Assembly (NCBI GenBank): GCA_902785825.1
Contig: CACZZZ010000018.1
Span: 1 to 55,722, forward strand
Length of the DNA: 55,722 nt
Direction: 5' to 3'
Source: an uncultured Bacteroidia bacterium
GTDB lineage: Bacteria; Bacteroidota; Bacteroidia; Bacteroidales; UBA932
A program made the position numbers and the translations under genes. Numbering within the stretch: the first letter of the stretch is position 1; each line of letters opens with the position of its first letter. Below the pieces are notes generated by a model, which made no database searches, had not been told where the DNA came from, and saw only the letters and a program-made list of their open reading frames with translations. This document shows positions 35,164 through 44,170 of this stretch, piece by piece.

Positions 35164-38100
35164 TCAATTGCCCTTCTCCCGCATTTCTTTCAGGATCTCG
35201 GCTATAGCGGCATCGAGCTGGGGATCTTTCCCTTCGAGCCTGTCCTTGAAGGTGTTCTTGACATAGATGTCGGGCTTGACTCCGGTATTCTCCAGATCTG
35301 AACCGTCGATAACGCTGTAGCATCCCCAGGCCGGCATACGGCAGGAAGATCCGTCAAGCAAACGCACCGCGGATGTGAATATGATCCAGCGATAGGTCTC
35401 CGTGCCTACAAGTTTCGCTATTCCGAGAGTCTTGATGCCATTGGAAGTCACCTCCGCGTCGGAAAGGCTATGCTCATTGACGAGGACAACTATCGGCCTG
35501 TCGCCAGGTGTGACATTAGGATGGCTCGTTCTCGGGAAGTCCCTGTAAGCCCATTCGAAGTGGGATTGGCCGCGAAGGAAATCGATAACCTCCTTGTGGA
35601 CATTACCACCGTTATTGTAGCGCAGATCCAAGATAAGGGCGTCTTTCTCAAATACTTCCGTGTGCATCTTAAGAAGGAACGACTCAAGGTCCTCTCCTCC
35701 CATGGCCCTCATGTGAATATATCCGACCTTGTCCCCGGTCTTCTTTGATACGATGTCCGCGCGCTGCTCCTCCCACTCTTTATAAGCGAGAGCCTTTAAA
35801 GCTTGGGAACTTGTTGTGTGGACCTTGGTCTCAATCTCCTTGCCTCCGCGCTTAAAGGTGAGCCCGATCTCATCCTTCTGAACGGCGCCTGTGAAATATT
35901 TCTCACGGTTCACGTTCTTATCCACCCTCACGCCATTCACGGCGACCAACTCATCGCCTTTCCGGACATCAACCCCGAGCCTGTCTGCGGGAGAGTCGGC
36001 CAGGATGCCGGCGACCTTGTAGGGAGAGGCGTTGTCAAAGAGAATTCCAGTCCCGTAGGAGCGGATCCTCGTCTCGTTTTTCTCCTCAGAGCCGTTGGAA
36101 GTGAATCCCAAATGAGAAGAGTTCAGCTCTCCAAGGAGATCGGTTATGAGGGTGCGGAGGTTGGCCCTTGTCCTCACATATGGAAGGAGCGAGGCATAGT
36201 AATCCCTGACCGCCGGCCAGTCCGCCCCGTGGAAATTGACGTCATAGTAATTCTGCTCAAGCACTCCCCAAGTCTCATAGAACATCTGCCTGAACTCGTC
36301 ATCCAAGACAACCTCCACATCTTTCTTGACCTCGGTCTTGGTCGCTGAGGCCGCTCCGGGATTAACCTTGTAGATCGCTCCCGAGGAAAGGCAGTAGAGA
36401 GCGTCAGCGCTGCTGAAGAAAGAGCCTCCCCTCAAGTCTTTTATCGTCTTGGGTTTGGCCTCCGGATCTGAAATCTCGAGACAGACTACTCCCGGGGCTC
36501 CTGAACCCATCGAAAGGTAAAGGAGATAGTCCTTGCCCTTGGATGAGAATATGTAAGGACTGCCCTGGAAACCATCACGCCCCACACGGGTCATCCTTTC
36601 ATGAATATTCTTGAAATCTATACTGACAGTCGAGTCCTTCTTAGTCTTGTCCTTCTTGTCTTTGAACAGGCTCTCCACGCTTTCAGACTTGAAAGGGGTA
36701 TCATATTTCTGGAGCGGCAGTTTGTAAAGAGATGGTCTCGCTCCCCTCGGGAATGAAGAGGAAGTCGGATTAGCCAAAAGGTACATGTACTTACCGTCAG
36801 GAGAGAAAACCGGATTCCGCTCCACTGAAGCGGAGCGGGTAAGATTGTGTAAACTCTTGTCCTTGAGGTTGTAAAGGAATATGTCTGACTCGAACGTCCG
36901 CATAGCGTCGAACGCCAGCCAAGTGCCGTCATTGGAGAAATCCAGATTGTAGCCTTGGAACGACCAGAACTCGGCCTCGGTCACCTTTTCGGTGGTGCCA
37001 GCTTTCATGTCGTGAAGCATCACCGCCCGACTCCCGTCTATAAAGGCAAGTTTTTCACGCTTCTGGTCGGCCTTCAAGCACTTGGTGTTGTTCTGGGAAA
37101 TGAACACAGGTGACTCGCCCGCGCTTCCATCAGCTGCGATCCGGTAGAGATTTGTCCAGCCCTTCTCAGTCCTTGTGTAATAAATGGTTTTGTTGTCGTG
37201 GCTCCAAACCACCTCATCCACACGCTCGTCGGAGGGAGTGGGCAATTTCTGAAGGAACTCGCATTTCGAGTCGGAAAGGTAGAGTCCACCCCTGATGACG
37301 AAGGCGAACTTTTTCCCATCGGGTGAGACATCAGCCGCGGAAGGAGTCTGCCCCTGGAAAGCGCGTCTGACCTCGACATTGCCGGAGGCGACACTGATTT
37401 GAGGAACCGAGACTTTAGCTGAGGCAGGATCCAGGACATGGATCTCATAGTCCTTCAGAAACACTATCGCCGAACCGCCGAAAGCTATCGACGGGTACTG
37501 GACTGACTTGTCGAAAGATGTGAGCTGCTGGGGCTTGCCGCCCTTGACATATTTCACGATATTGGACTCCTTGTTCAGCTCATCGCTCACATAGTAGATG
37601 TTGCCGTTCTTGTCGGCCATCGGCCACTGGTCCTTGCCTATGTAGTCGGTCAGCTCCGAGTAGGACTTGGTCCGAGGATTCCAGCTCTTGATATTAGGAT
37701 TATGGTCACCCACATAGCGCTTTCTGGTGGGGAAACTGATACTTTCCATCGACTCATTGAAGAGGAACTCTCCTGTCTTAGGGTTCTCAGCGAGATTGAC
37801 CACCGTGTTGAAATATCCATCAAACATGAGCTGCGGAGTGCCACCCGTGACAGCCACTTTGAAAGTGGTCTTGCGGGCGCTCGCTCGGGTCGATTCGAAA
37901 TAAATCCAATCCGACTTGGGTGACCAGCCCACAGGAGTATCCGGTGCCTCATGGAATGTCAGCTGGACTGCCTTACCACCCTTGACCGGGACCACATAGA
38001 TGTCGTTGTTTCCCTGGATGTCAGAGCTGAAAGCCAACCATTTACCATCAGGTGAGACAAGCGGCGAGTCTTGAACCCCAGGCATTGTGATGACGGCAGT

Positions 38101-38271
38101 GGCTTGTCCTCCCTCAACGGGGACAGAGTAGATGTCTCCGTCATAGCTGAAGTAAATCCGCTTCCCGTCAGGAGAAAGCGACGGATGGGATGCGAAACGG
38201 ATATTGTCCGCAAGGGAAACCGTACTGGCAGCCAATATCGCAGCCGCGAGAATAAGAAATCTCTTCATCAT
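35164..38271 (-). CDS. secreted tricorn-type S41 protease
   Basis: 1035 residues with a signal peptide (~1-21). Residues ~25-330 and ~360-600 carry PD40/WD40-like propeller repeats (SPDGKRIYFSYDGDIY, SPDGKWLAFSSD). Then come a helical C1-like region (~690-760), a PDZ domain (~765-860, ILADSPADRLGVDVRKGDELVAVNG), and an S41 core (~880-1030, LILDLRYNNGG and the nucleophile region NEHSLSDAE). It resembles archaeal tricorn, a large protein that degrades peptides to short products. The signal peptide indicates an extracytoplasmic protease. Confidence 0.9.
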   Translation of the reverse strand: MMKRFLILAAAILAASTVSLADNIRFASHPSLSPDGKRIYFSYDGDIYSVPVEGGQATAVITMPGVQDSPLVSPDGKWLAFSSDIQGNNDIYVVPVKGGKAVQLTFHEAPDTPVGWSPKSDWIYFESTRASARKTTFKVAVTGGTPQLMFDGYFNTVVNLAENPKTGEFLFNESMESISFPTRKRYVGDHNPNIKSWNPRTKSYSELTDYIGKDQWPMADKNGNIYYVSDELNKESNIVKYVKGGKPQQLTSFDKSVQYPSIAFGGSAIVFLKDYEIHVLDPASAKVSVPQISVASGNVEVRRAFQGQTPSAADVSPDGKKFAFVIRGGLYLSDSKCEFLQKLPTPSDERVDEVVWSHDNKTIYYTRTEKGWTNLYRIAADGSAGESPVFISQNNTKCLKADQKREKLAFIDGSRAVMLHDMKAGTTEKVTEAEFWSFQGYNLDFSNDGTWLAFDAMRTFESDIFLYNLKDKSLHNLTRSASVERNPVFSPDGKYMYLLANPTSSSFPRGARPSLYKLPLQKYDTPFKSESVESLFKDKKDKTKKDSTVSIDFKNIHERMTRVGRDGFQGSPYIFSSKGKDYLLYLSMGSGAPGVVCLEISDPEAKPKTIKDLRGGSFFSSADALYCLSSGAIYKVNPGAASATKTEVKKDVEVVLDDEFRQMFYETWGVLEQNYYDVNFHGADWPAVRDYYASLLPYVRTRANLRTLITDLLGELNSSHLGFTSNGSEEKNETRIRSYGTGILFDNASPYKVAGILADSPADRLGVDVRKGDELVAVNGVRVDKNVNREKYFTGAVQKDEIGLTFKRGGKEIETKVHTTSSQALKALAYKEWEEQRADIVSKKTGDKVGYIHMRAMGGEDLESFLLKMHTEVFEKDALILDLRYNNGGNVHKEVIDFLRGQSHFEWAYRDFPRTSHPNVTPGDRPIVVLVNEHSLSDAEVTSNGIKTLGIAKLVGTETYRWIIFTSAVRLLDGSSCRMPAWGCYSVIDGSDLENTGVKPDIYVKNTFKDRLEGKDPQLDAAIAEILKEMREKGN

Positions 38272-38289
38272 ATCAAGGTTTGTAATTAA

Positions 38290-39555
38290 TCATAAACAAT
38301 CTTTTATCACTTTCAGCCTCTCCAAGTAGTTAGCCTTCAGCCTGTCAACCGCGGCATCAAAAGACAGGTTCTCATCTCCGTTGATGATCTTACCCCCATT
38401 CGAGGAAGCGTCCTGCGTGGGGTCCCACAAATGGAAATTGAGTTTCGCAGATGAAGAGAGTGTCTTCCGGAGGCTCTCCATGTAAGCTGGGACAGTCTCG
38501 AGTTTCGGCAGAAGTTCCTGGAAACGGGCCTTTGCCCTCTCCTTGAACGCTGGGTCTTCAAAAAAACGGGCGTACCACATGGAATCGCTGTGCAAAAGGC
38601 TGGTCTTACCCTTTGGAGCAGTCACAAAAGAGAGGACTCCCCAGTCAAAGTCCCAGCAGGGACCGGCTGTGAGTTTCCCTTCAGCGGCTTTGTGGCAAAA
38701 TATGCTGCCTGGGTTCATAAGGGCAATATTACCCATAACCTCATACACAATCCAGTAGTCTATGAAGGAATCCACGTCCATGTAGGCTGAATATCCTTTT
38801 TCCGGATCTTTGAAATCGGGGCCATAGAGGGCCTCCCCGGTATCATGAATATATTGCTTAATATAAGACAGCTGTTCCTGAGTGATCTCCTCCGGATCAG
38901 GATACTTGACCGCATAAGGGATGCCGTCAGGGAACCTGTTCGAGCGGCCGTGGGGGTCAATCCACTGTACCTCATTGTCGAAATGGAAATCGCATTCCAT
39001 CAGATAGCCATCCGTGACAGGCACCCTGTTCTCGTCCGCCCTAACCTGCTCGATAAGCACATAATTGCCGACATGTTTCCCGTTAAGCACCAGTTCCACC
39101 GGCTTGCATGATGGAGTCCAGTCCAACGAGGTGAGGGAAGATACCTTCATGGCCACCAGGTTCCTCATCAGTGTCTTGTCCATGAAATTGGCCAGCAGGA
39201 CCCATCTCTTGTGCTTTTTCATTCCAAGAAGAGACTCCTTCTTGTCCAGCTTGATCAGATAAGGCTTTTTAGGCCAAGTCCAGGTTGTGTTTCCACGGCC
39301 TCTGACAGAACAAGCCATCGGCGCCCCAACCTCGGAACCGTTGTCCCAAATCGAAAGCGTGGCCGTAAGATAATCAGTCTTTGAGACGATATTCCGAGCA
39401 TCTTTCGTGTCCAGATAAAGGACTGGAAGTCCGGTATGAAGATATTCATCCGCATGTTCCTCCCCTATCACAAAAGACGGAAACTCATCCTCATCCTTCC
39501 CGCAGGATAGAAGAACCTGGGACAAGAGGATAACCGCGATGAATGACTGTCTCAT
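38290..39555 (-). CDS. CotH kinase-like lipoprotein
   Basis: 421 residues with a lipoprotein signal (SQVLLSC, Cys18). CotH features: RGRGNTTW followed by KKPYLIKLDKK, MKKHKRWVLLANFMDKTLMRN, GNYVLIEQV, SFIDYWIVYEVMGN, and the metal-binding-like CWDFDWG. CotH proteins are atypical secreted protein kinases first described in spore coats; bacterial lipoprotein homologues are common in Bacteroidota and usually uncharacterised. It starts immediately beside the nitroreductase stop and lies 18 nt from the tricorn gene, so the three may be co-transcribed. Confidence 0.85.
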   Translation of the reverse strand: MRQSFIAVILLSQVLLSCGKDEDEFPSFVIGEEHADEYLHTGLPVLYLDTKDARNIVSKTDYLTATLSIWDNGSEVGAPMACSVRGRGNTTWTWPKKPYLIKLDKKESLLGMKKHKRWVLLANFMDKTLMRNLVAMKVSSLTSLDWTPSCKPVELVLNGKHVGNYVLIEQVRADENRVPVTDGYLMECDFHFDNEVQWIDPHGRSNRFPDGIPYAVKYPDPEEITQEQLSYIKQYIHDTGEALYGPDFKDPEKGYSAYMDVDSFIDYWIVYEVMGNIALMNPGSIFCHKAAEGKLTAGPCWDFDWGVLSFVTAPKGKTSLLHSDSMWYARFFEDPAFKERAKARFQELLPKLETVPAYMESLRKTLSSSAKLNFHLWDPTQDASSNGGKIINGDENLSFDAAVDRLKANYLERLKVIKDCL

Positions 39556-40173
39556 TTACAAGGTCTTCACAAGTTCCTCAATAGATTTGCGGACATGATG
39601 AAGTTCCGTGGGCTTACCAGCGTCCGCCTCTGGATGGCCGATGGCCAAAAGGGCGTAAACACCATGCTCTTTCAGTTCGGGAAGAGCCTCGCGGACCTTG
39701 CTGGGATCGAAATCCCATACCCACATATTCGCCAGTCCCATGTCTGTGGCTGTCAGCATCAAGTGGGTCAGGACGATGGCGGCGTCTGTCTTGGCCGAGT
39801 TGATACCATCGCTCTCACGCACCCAAGCCTCCTCGTTACGGCAGCCCACGATTAAGACTACCGGGGCATTGTAGCACGGATGGACCGCACGCAGGCGGGC
39901 CAGAGCCTCCTCGCTCTTGACAACCCAGATTCTGGTCGGCTGACAGTTGCCGGCGGAAGGAGCCAGGCGGCCTGCCTCAAGAATCATGTTCAACTTGGCG
40001 TCCGAGACCGGATAGCTGCTGAAAGAGTGGCAAGAATAACGGCTCTCCAGGATGCGCATGAAAGCGTCGGAACCGTAGTGGTACTTTGTGATCTTCTGAT
40101 GGACATCAGAGAAGGCGGCCCGATTCATGATCTTGCCGATATTGCCCATGCGGCTGAGAAAACTTTTTTTCAT
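39556..40173 (-). CDS. nitroreductase-family flavoprotein
   Basis: 205 residues. FMN-binding signature ESRYSCHSFSSYPVSDAKL (~43-61) and RLAPSAGNCQP (~69-79), followed by DAAIVLTHLMLTATDMGLANMWVW and a C-terminal AIGHPE. These enzymes use NAD(P)H to reduce nitro, quinone or related substrates in the cytoplasm. About 35 residues precede the usual family start and a second ATG (MGNIGK) is a possible alternative. Stop abuts the CotH-like gene. Confidence 0.9.
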   Translation of the reverse strand: MKKSFLSRMGNIGKIMNRAAFSDVHQKITKYHYGSDAFMRILESRYSCHSFSSYPVSDAKLNMILEAGRLAPSAGNCQPTRIWVVKSEEALARLRAVHPCYNAPVVLIVGCRNEEAWVRESDGINSAKTDAAIVLTHLMLTATDMGLANMWVWDFDPSKVREALPELKEHGVYALLAIGHPEADAGKPTELHHVRKSIEELVKTL

Positions 40174-40215
40174 CTTTTATTCATTTTATACACTTATCAA
40201 TAAATCTTCCGTTAA

Positions 40216-40836
40216 TCACCTTGAATCGACCCAGACGGAATCTGCCCGGTCGATGTAGAGTATGCCCTCAAGATGGTCGATCTCGTGCTGGAATATCACC
40301 GCTGTGAAGCCCTCAACAGTCTCTTTCACGGTTTGCAGCGTATTGGGATCAGTATAAGAGACAATGACGCTGGGGAATCTTCGCACCGAGCCATAATAGC
40401 CTGGAATGGACAGGCAGCCTTCCCCGCCCGGGACTTTCTCTCCCCACAGGGAGTCAAGACGCGCGTTGGGATAGACCCCGAACGGCTCGCCCGGCTTGTC
40501 GAACCTCTGGACGCAGACAAGCCTTCGACGAAGTCCGACCTGAGGCGCGGCAATCCCCACTCCGTCCTGGCTGGGATCTTTGACGGAATACAACATCTTA
40601 GCAGCCAGGGACTTGAAAGACTCGGACCGGAGATCGGCAGCCGTGAAATCAACTGATTTCTCCCGCAGCAGAAGAGAATCTTCCTCGCAAAAAATTGTCA
40701 GCACCCGCATAAGCGAGTCAGAACCTGAGATCAGGGCCTTTTCCTCCCGGGTAAGGCTGGCTTGACCGGCCTGTCCGCAAGAATACACTCCCACGGCCAA
40801 AAGGGTTGCCAAAAAAATTCCGCCTAAAACTCTCAT
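40216..40836 (-). CDS. def: peptide deformylase with a lipoprotein signal peptide
   Basis: 206 residues from the ATG at 40836. All three deformylase motifs are intact: GVGIAAPQVG (motif 1), EGCLSIPG with the metal-binding Cys (motif 2) and QHEIDHLEGIL with both metal-binding His and the catalytic Glu (motif 3). The enzyme normally removes the N-formyl group from nascent proteins in the cytoplasm. Here the N-terminus is a lipoprotein signal (LLAVGVYSCGQ), which would send it to the periplasm, away from ribosomes. It follows radA by 8 nt. Either an unusual exported deformylase acting on peptides outside the cytoplasm, or the signal is not functional. Confidence 0.9.
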   Translation of the reverse strand: MRVLGGIFLATLLAVGVYSCGQAGQASLTREEKALISGSDSLMRVLTIFCEEDSLLLREKSVDFTAADLRSESFKSLAAKMLYSVKDPSQDGVGIAAPQVGLRRRLVCVQRFDKPGEPFGVYPNARLDSLWGEKVPGGEGCLSIPGYYGSVRRFPSVIVSYTDPNTLQTVKETVEGFTAVIFQHEIDHLEGILYIDRADSVWVDSR

Positions 40837-40844
40837 CTTGATTA

Positions 40845-42227
40845 TCAATTATTTCCCCCTTGGAAAAGTTTCCTGACCAGATCCGGGACATCGGCGACTT
40901 TCACGACCTCGATTCCTTTTATCTTGCCTTCCAGGGAAGTGAATGAGGATATAAATATCTTCTTGAATCCGAGTCTGGCGGCTTCGGAGACCCTCCTGTC
41001 CGCCTGTGCCACCGGGCGTATCTCACCACTGAGGCCAATCTCTCCCGCGAAGCAATTGTCCGGTGGGATCGGGAGATCGAAATTGGAGGACAGCACGGCG
41101 CAGACCACAGCCATGTCGCAGGCCGGGTCGTTGATCCTCAGGCCTCCAGCCATATTCAGGAACACATCTTTCTGGGCCAGTTTGAAGCCAGCTCTCCGCT
41201 CAAGGACCGCAAGGAGCATATTCAGGCGCCTTGTGTCAAAACCGGTCGCCGAGCGTTGGGCTGTGCCATAGACCGCCGAGCTGACAAGCGCCTGAACCTC
41301 AAAGAGGAAGGGTCTGGCGCCGTCCATCATGACGGCGATAGCTGCCCCGCTGAGGCCTTCCTCATGCATCGGGACGAGCAGCTCGGAAGGATTGGCCACC
41401 TGGCGCAGGCCGGTGCCTGTCATCTCGAACACGGCCAACTCGGAGGTCGAGCCGAAACGGTTCTTGATGCTACGGAGAATCCTGTACGAGCCTCTGTTGT
41501 CTCCCTCAAACTGGAGAACCACATCGACAATGTGCTCCAGAATCTTCGGTCCCGCAATGGATCCCTCTTTGGTAATATGGCCGATCAGGATGACGGGAAT
41601 GCCGGTTTCCTTCGCGAAACGCAGCAGAACAGCCGCCACCTCCTTGATCTGGGAGACGGATCCTGGAGTGGAATCAACTGATTCAGTGTACATTGTCTGC
41701 ACCGAATCGACTATCATCAGATCGGGGTCGAGCGTTCTGGCCTGAGCGATGATATTCTCGATCAGTGTCTCGCTGTAGATGGTGCAATTTGAGGCGTCGC
41801 CGCCGAGGCGGTCAGCCCTCATCTTGACTTGGCGCTCGCTTTCCTCGCCTGTGACATAAAGAGTCTTGAGAGTGGGACATCCAAGCGGAATCTGCAGAGA
41901 GAGAGTCGATTTCCCGATGCCTGGCTCGCCGCCGATCAGCACAAGGGATCCCTCGACAATACCGCCGCCAAGGATACGATCGACCTCCTCGTTGTTCAGG
42001 GAAAGGCGCGCCTCGGAAGATGAGTCAATCTCAGAAAGCTTCCGTGGCGCCCGGCCTTCACCAGGCACAGTTCCTGAGGCCCCCTTCCTTGCGGCTGCGG
42101 AACCCGTCGAGGTGGCTATCTTCTGCTCTGTCAACGTGTTCCACTCCCCGCAAGCCGGGCAGCGTCCCATCCACTTCGGATATTCATTTCCGCAATTGGT
42201 GCAGAACCATACTGTCTTCTCTTTCAT
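40845..42227 (-). CDS. radA: DNA repair protein RadA
   Basis: 460 residues, standard length. N-terminal C4 zinc finger (FCTNCGNEYPKWMGRCPACGEW), Walker A GGEPGIGKST (~98), the RadA-specific KNRFG motif (~255), and a C-terminal Lon-like domain (~280-455). RadA is a RecA-related helicase that promotes branch migration of recombination intermediates. It sits between the phosphoesterase gene (3 nt) and the deformylase gene, so the three form an operon. Confidence 0.97.
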   Translation of the reverse strand: MKEKTVWFCTNCGNEYPKWMGRCPACGEWNTLTEQKIATSTGSAAARKGASGTVPGEGRAPRKLSEIDSSSEARLSLNNEEVDRILGGGIVEGSLVLIGGEPGIGKSTLSLQIPLGCPTLKTLYVTGEESERQVKMRADRLGGDASNCTIYSETLIENIIAQARTLDPDLMIVDSVQTMYTESVDSTPGSVSQIKEVAAVLLRFAKETGIPVILIGHITKEGSIAGPKILEHIVDVVLQFEGDNRGSYRILRSIKNRFGSTSELAVFEMTGTGLRQVANPSELLVPMHEEGLSGAAIAVMMDGARPFLFEVQALVSSAVYGTAQRSATGFDTRRLNMLLAVLERRAGFKLAQKDVFLNMAGGLRINDPACDMAVVCAVLSSNFDLPIPPDNCFAGEIGLSGEIRPVAQADRRVSEAARLGFKKIFISSFTSLEGKIKGIEVVKVADVPDLVRKLFQGGNN

Positions 42228-42230
42228 AAT

Positions 42231-42764
42231 TTAATCATTTTCAGGCCATGGGAACTCGCATTTCTCAAGGTTGGAGATTTTGCCGTCGGCGATGTCGAAG
42301 CGAAGGGCCAGGCGGGGCACATCACGGGAACCTTGATAGCCACAAGCACCTGGATTCATGAAAAGGAACCCGTAGCGGCTGTCCCTGTAAACCTGGGGAA
42401 TGTGAGTGTGGCCGCAAATGAATATGTCCGGATGGTACATGTCGATGATGTCTTTGGCGTACTCGTCGTAAATCGGCCGCTTGGGGTCATATGCCCAATA
42501 ACTTCCTCGCTTCAGACCAATATGTGTCATCAACACCCGCAGTCCTTCGCACTCAAAATGGGTGCTCCTGGGATACAATTGCCTGACATCCATTCCGTCA
42601 CAGTTGCCGTAAACCCCGATAAGAGGTTTGAAAGCCTCCACCACCGAGGCGCAAGCCAGAGTGCCAAAATCACCGGCATGCCAAATCTGGTCAACTGGTT
42701 CCAGGAAGGCTCTGACATCAGGTGCGAAAACCCCGTGAGTGTCTGATATTAGTCCTATTTTCAT
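42231..42764 (-). CDS. YfcE/MJ0936-type metallophosphoesterase
   Basis: 177 residues. Metallophosphatase motifs in order: ISDTHG (~6), HAGDFG (~31), GNCDG (~53), THIG (~81) and CGHTHIP (~117). These small cytoplasmic enzymes hydrolyse phosphodiesters in vitro with Mn2+ or Ni2+; natural substrates are unclear. First gene of the radA-def unit, divergent from rsmE, with a TATATTTG box only 6 nt before its ATG. Confidence 0.93.
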   Translation of the reverse strand: MKIGLISDTHGVFAPDVRAFLEPVDQIWHAGDFGTLACASVVEAFKPLIGVYGNCDGMDVRQLYPRSTHFECEGLRVLMTHIGLKRGSYWAYDPKRPIYDEYAKDIIDMYHPDIFICGHTHIPQVYRDSRYGFLFMNPGACGYQGSRDVPRLALRFDIADGKISNLEKCEFPWPEND

Positions 42765-42770
42765 ACTTTA

Positions 42771-42806
42771 CAAATATAATCTTTTCAAGCCAATTTGGTA
42801 TCTTTG
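42771..42806. promoter_or_regulatory. divergent -7 elements for the phosphoesterase gene and rsmE
   Basis: TATATTTG on the minus strand (42771-42778) and TATCTTTG on the plus strand (42799-42806) stand 20 bp apart within a 46-bp intergenic region. Each falls in the -33 zone of the other. Both leave leaders of only a few nt, implying near-leaderless transcripts. Confidence 0.5.
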
Positions 42807-42810
42807 CGAC

Positions 42811-43530
42811 ATGGAGATTTTCTATGCCAAAGAAAGCGACGGGAAGACCGTATTCCTCGACCAGGAAGAGAGCGCCCATTGCGTCAAGGTCCTGAGACAC
42901 CGGACCGGGGATGAGATCACCGTGGTCGATGGCCTTGGAACCATGATGCGGTGCCGTTTGGCAGATGACTCCCCAAAGGGAGCGTCCGCCGAGGTCGTCG
43001 AGACTTTCCATGACTGGGGCGGGCATCCATATTCGCTTACGATGGCCGTTTGCCCGACCAAGAACAACGACAGATTCGAGTGGTTTGTCGAGAAGGCTAC
43101 GGAAGTCGGTGTGGATAAGATAGTTCCGGTGATTGGCGAGCGGTCGGAGCGACGTGTTTTCAAGCCGGAGCGTTCCCGCAAGATCGCTCTTTCCGCGATG
43201 AAGCAGAGCCTCAAGGCACGGCTTCCGATTGTCGCTGAGCCTGTCTCCGTCAAAGACTTTATTAACGAGTCCGCGGATGGAATTAAACTGATCTGCTACT
43301 GCTTCGAGGGAGAGACCTTGCGCCGCTCGATAGGGGATGTCCTTGCGGAAGCTGCTGAAGGAGCGAATATTACTATAATGATCGGACCGGAAGGAGACTT
43401 TTCCCCCGAGGAAGCCCGTCTGGCAGTTGAGAACGGGTATATTCCGGTTCATCTCGGGCCCTCGAGGCTCCGCACCGAGACCGCGGCGGTCACCGCGGCG
43501 ACAGCCGTTTATCTCCACTATTTGAAATAA
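42811..43530 (+). CDS. rsmE: 16S rRNA m3U1498 methyltransferase RsmE
   Basis: 239 residues from the ATG at 42811; an upstream open frame (from 42739) crosses the promoter and is not used. PUA-like N-terminal domain (~1-70, HCVKVLRHRTGDEI) and SPOUT methyltransferase domain with KATEVGVDKIVPV, MIGPEGDFSPEE and HLGPSRLRTETAAV, the knot motif that binds S-adenosylmethionine. It methylates U1498 of 16S rRNA at the decoding centre. The next gene, a threonylcarbamoyladenylate synthase, follows by 11 nt, so both are likely co-transcribed. Confidence 0.95.
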   Translation: MEIFYAKESDGKTVFLDQEESAHCVKVLRHRTGDEITVVDGLGTMMRCRLADDSPKGASAEVVETFHDWGGHPYSLTMAVCPTKNNDRFEWFVEKATEVGVDKIVPVIGERSERRVFKPERSRKIALSAMKQSLKARLPIVAEPVSVKDFINESADGIKLICYCFEGETLRRSIGDVLAEAAEGANITIMIGPEGDFSPEEARLAVENGYIPVHLGPSRLRTETAAVTAATAVYLHYLK

Positions 43531-43541
43531 ACCTCTTAGAT

Positions 43542-44168
43542 ATGAGAAAAGATGAGATAGAGAAGGTCCTGCAAGAGACCTTGGATGTTTTGAGGAAGGG
43601 CGGGGTTATTCTCTACCCTACCGACACTGTCTGGGGCATTGGTTGCGACGCCACCAATCCGGAGGCGGTGGCCAGGATATATTCAATAAAACGGAGAGGA
43701 GACAGCAAGTCTATGGTCTTGCTGGCCAGCGACTTAGATCAGGTGGCGAGGTACGTCAAAGAGATTCCTCCGATGGCCATTGACCTTGTCGAGGTCAACG
43801 ACAAGCCCATGACCATTATCTATCCCGGAGCGATCGCCTATCCCACCCCAGAGGAAGGTGAAGCCCCGAAAGCGGACAAATACCATCTCGCCTGCAATGT
43901 GGTCGCCTCTGACGGCACTGTGGGCATCCGGATCCCGATGATGGATTTCTGCCTGAGATTGGCGGAGAAGTTCGGCCGTCCCATTGTCTCAACTTCAGCG
44001 AACATCTCAGGACAACCTTCACCAAAGAAATTCAAGGATATTCCCGAAGAGATCACCGGCGCCGTTGACTACATAGTCGATGCCCGGCTCGAAGCGGGCT
44101 CAACCGGTGAGGCCTCCCAAATCATCAAGATAGGTCTTGACGGAGAGGTCGAGATAATCCGCTCTTAG
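43542..44168 (+). CDS. tsaC: L-threonylcarbamoyladenylate synthase (Sua5/YrdC/TsaC family)
   Basis: 208 residues, a single YrdC domain without the Sua5 C-terminal extension. Seen: GGVILYPTDTVWGIGCDATNP (~20-40), KRRGDSKSMVLL (~50-61), GTVGIRIPM (~125) and STSANISGQPSP (~148). It makes threonylcarbamoyl-AMP from threonine, bicarbonate and ATP for the t6A37 modification of tRNAs. Its last 237 nt recur in slightly diverged form at 45795-46031, on the far side of the lipoprotein gene that begins 3 nt after its stop, so the 3' end has taken part in a recombination event. Confidence 0.95.
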   Translation: MRKDEIEKVLQETLDVLRKGGVILYPTDTVWGIGCDATNPEAVARIYSIKRRGDSKSMVLLASDLDQVARYVKEIPPMAIDLVEVNDKPMTIIYPGAIAYPTPEEGEAPKADKYHLACNVVASDGTVGIRIPMMDFCLRLAEKFGRPIVSTSANISGQPSPKKFKDIPEEITGAVDYIVDARLEAGSTGEASQIIKIGLDGEVEIIRS

Positions 44169-44170
44169 AG

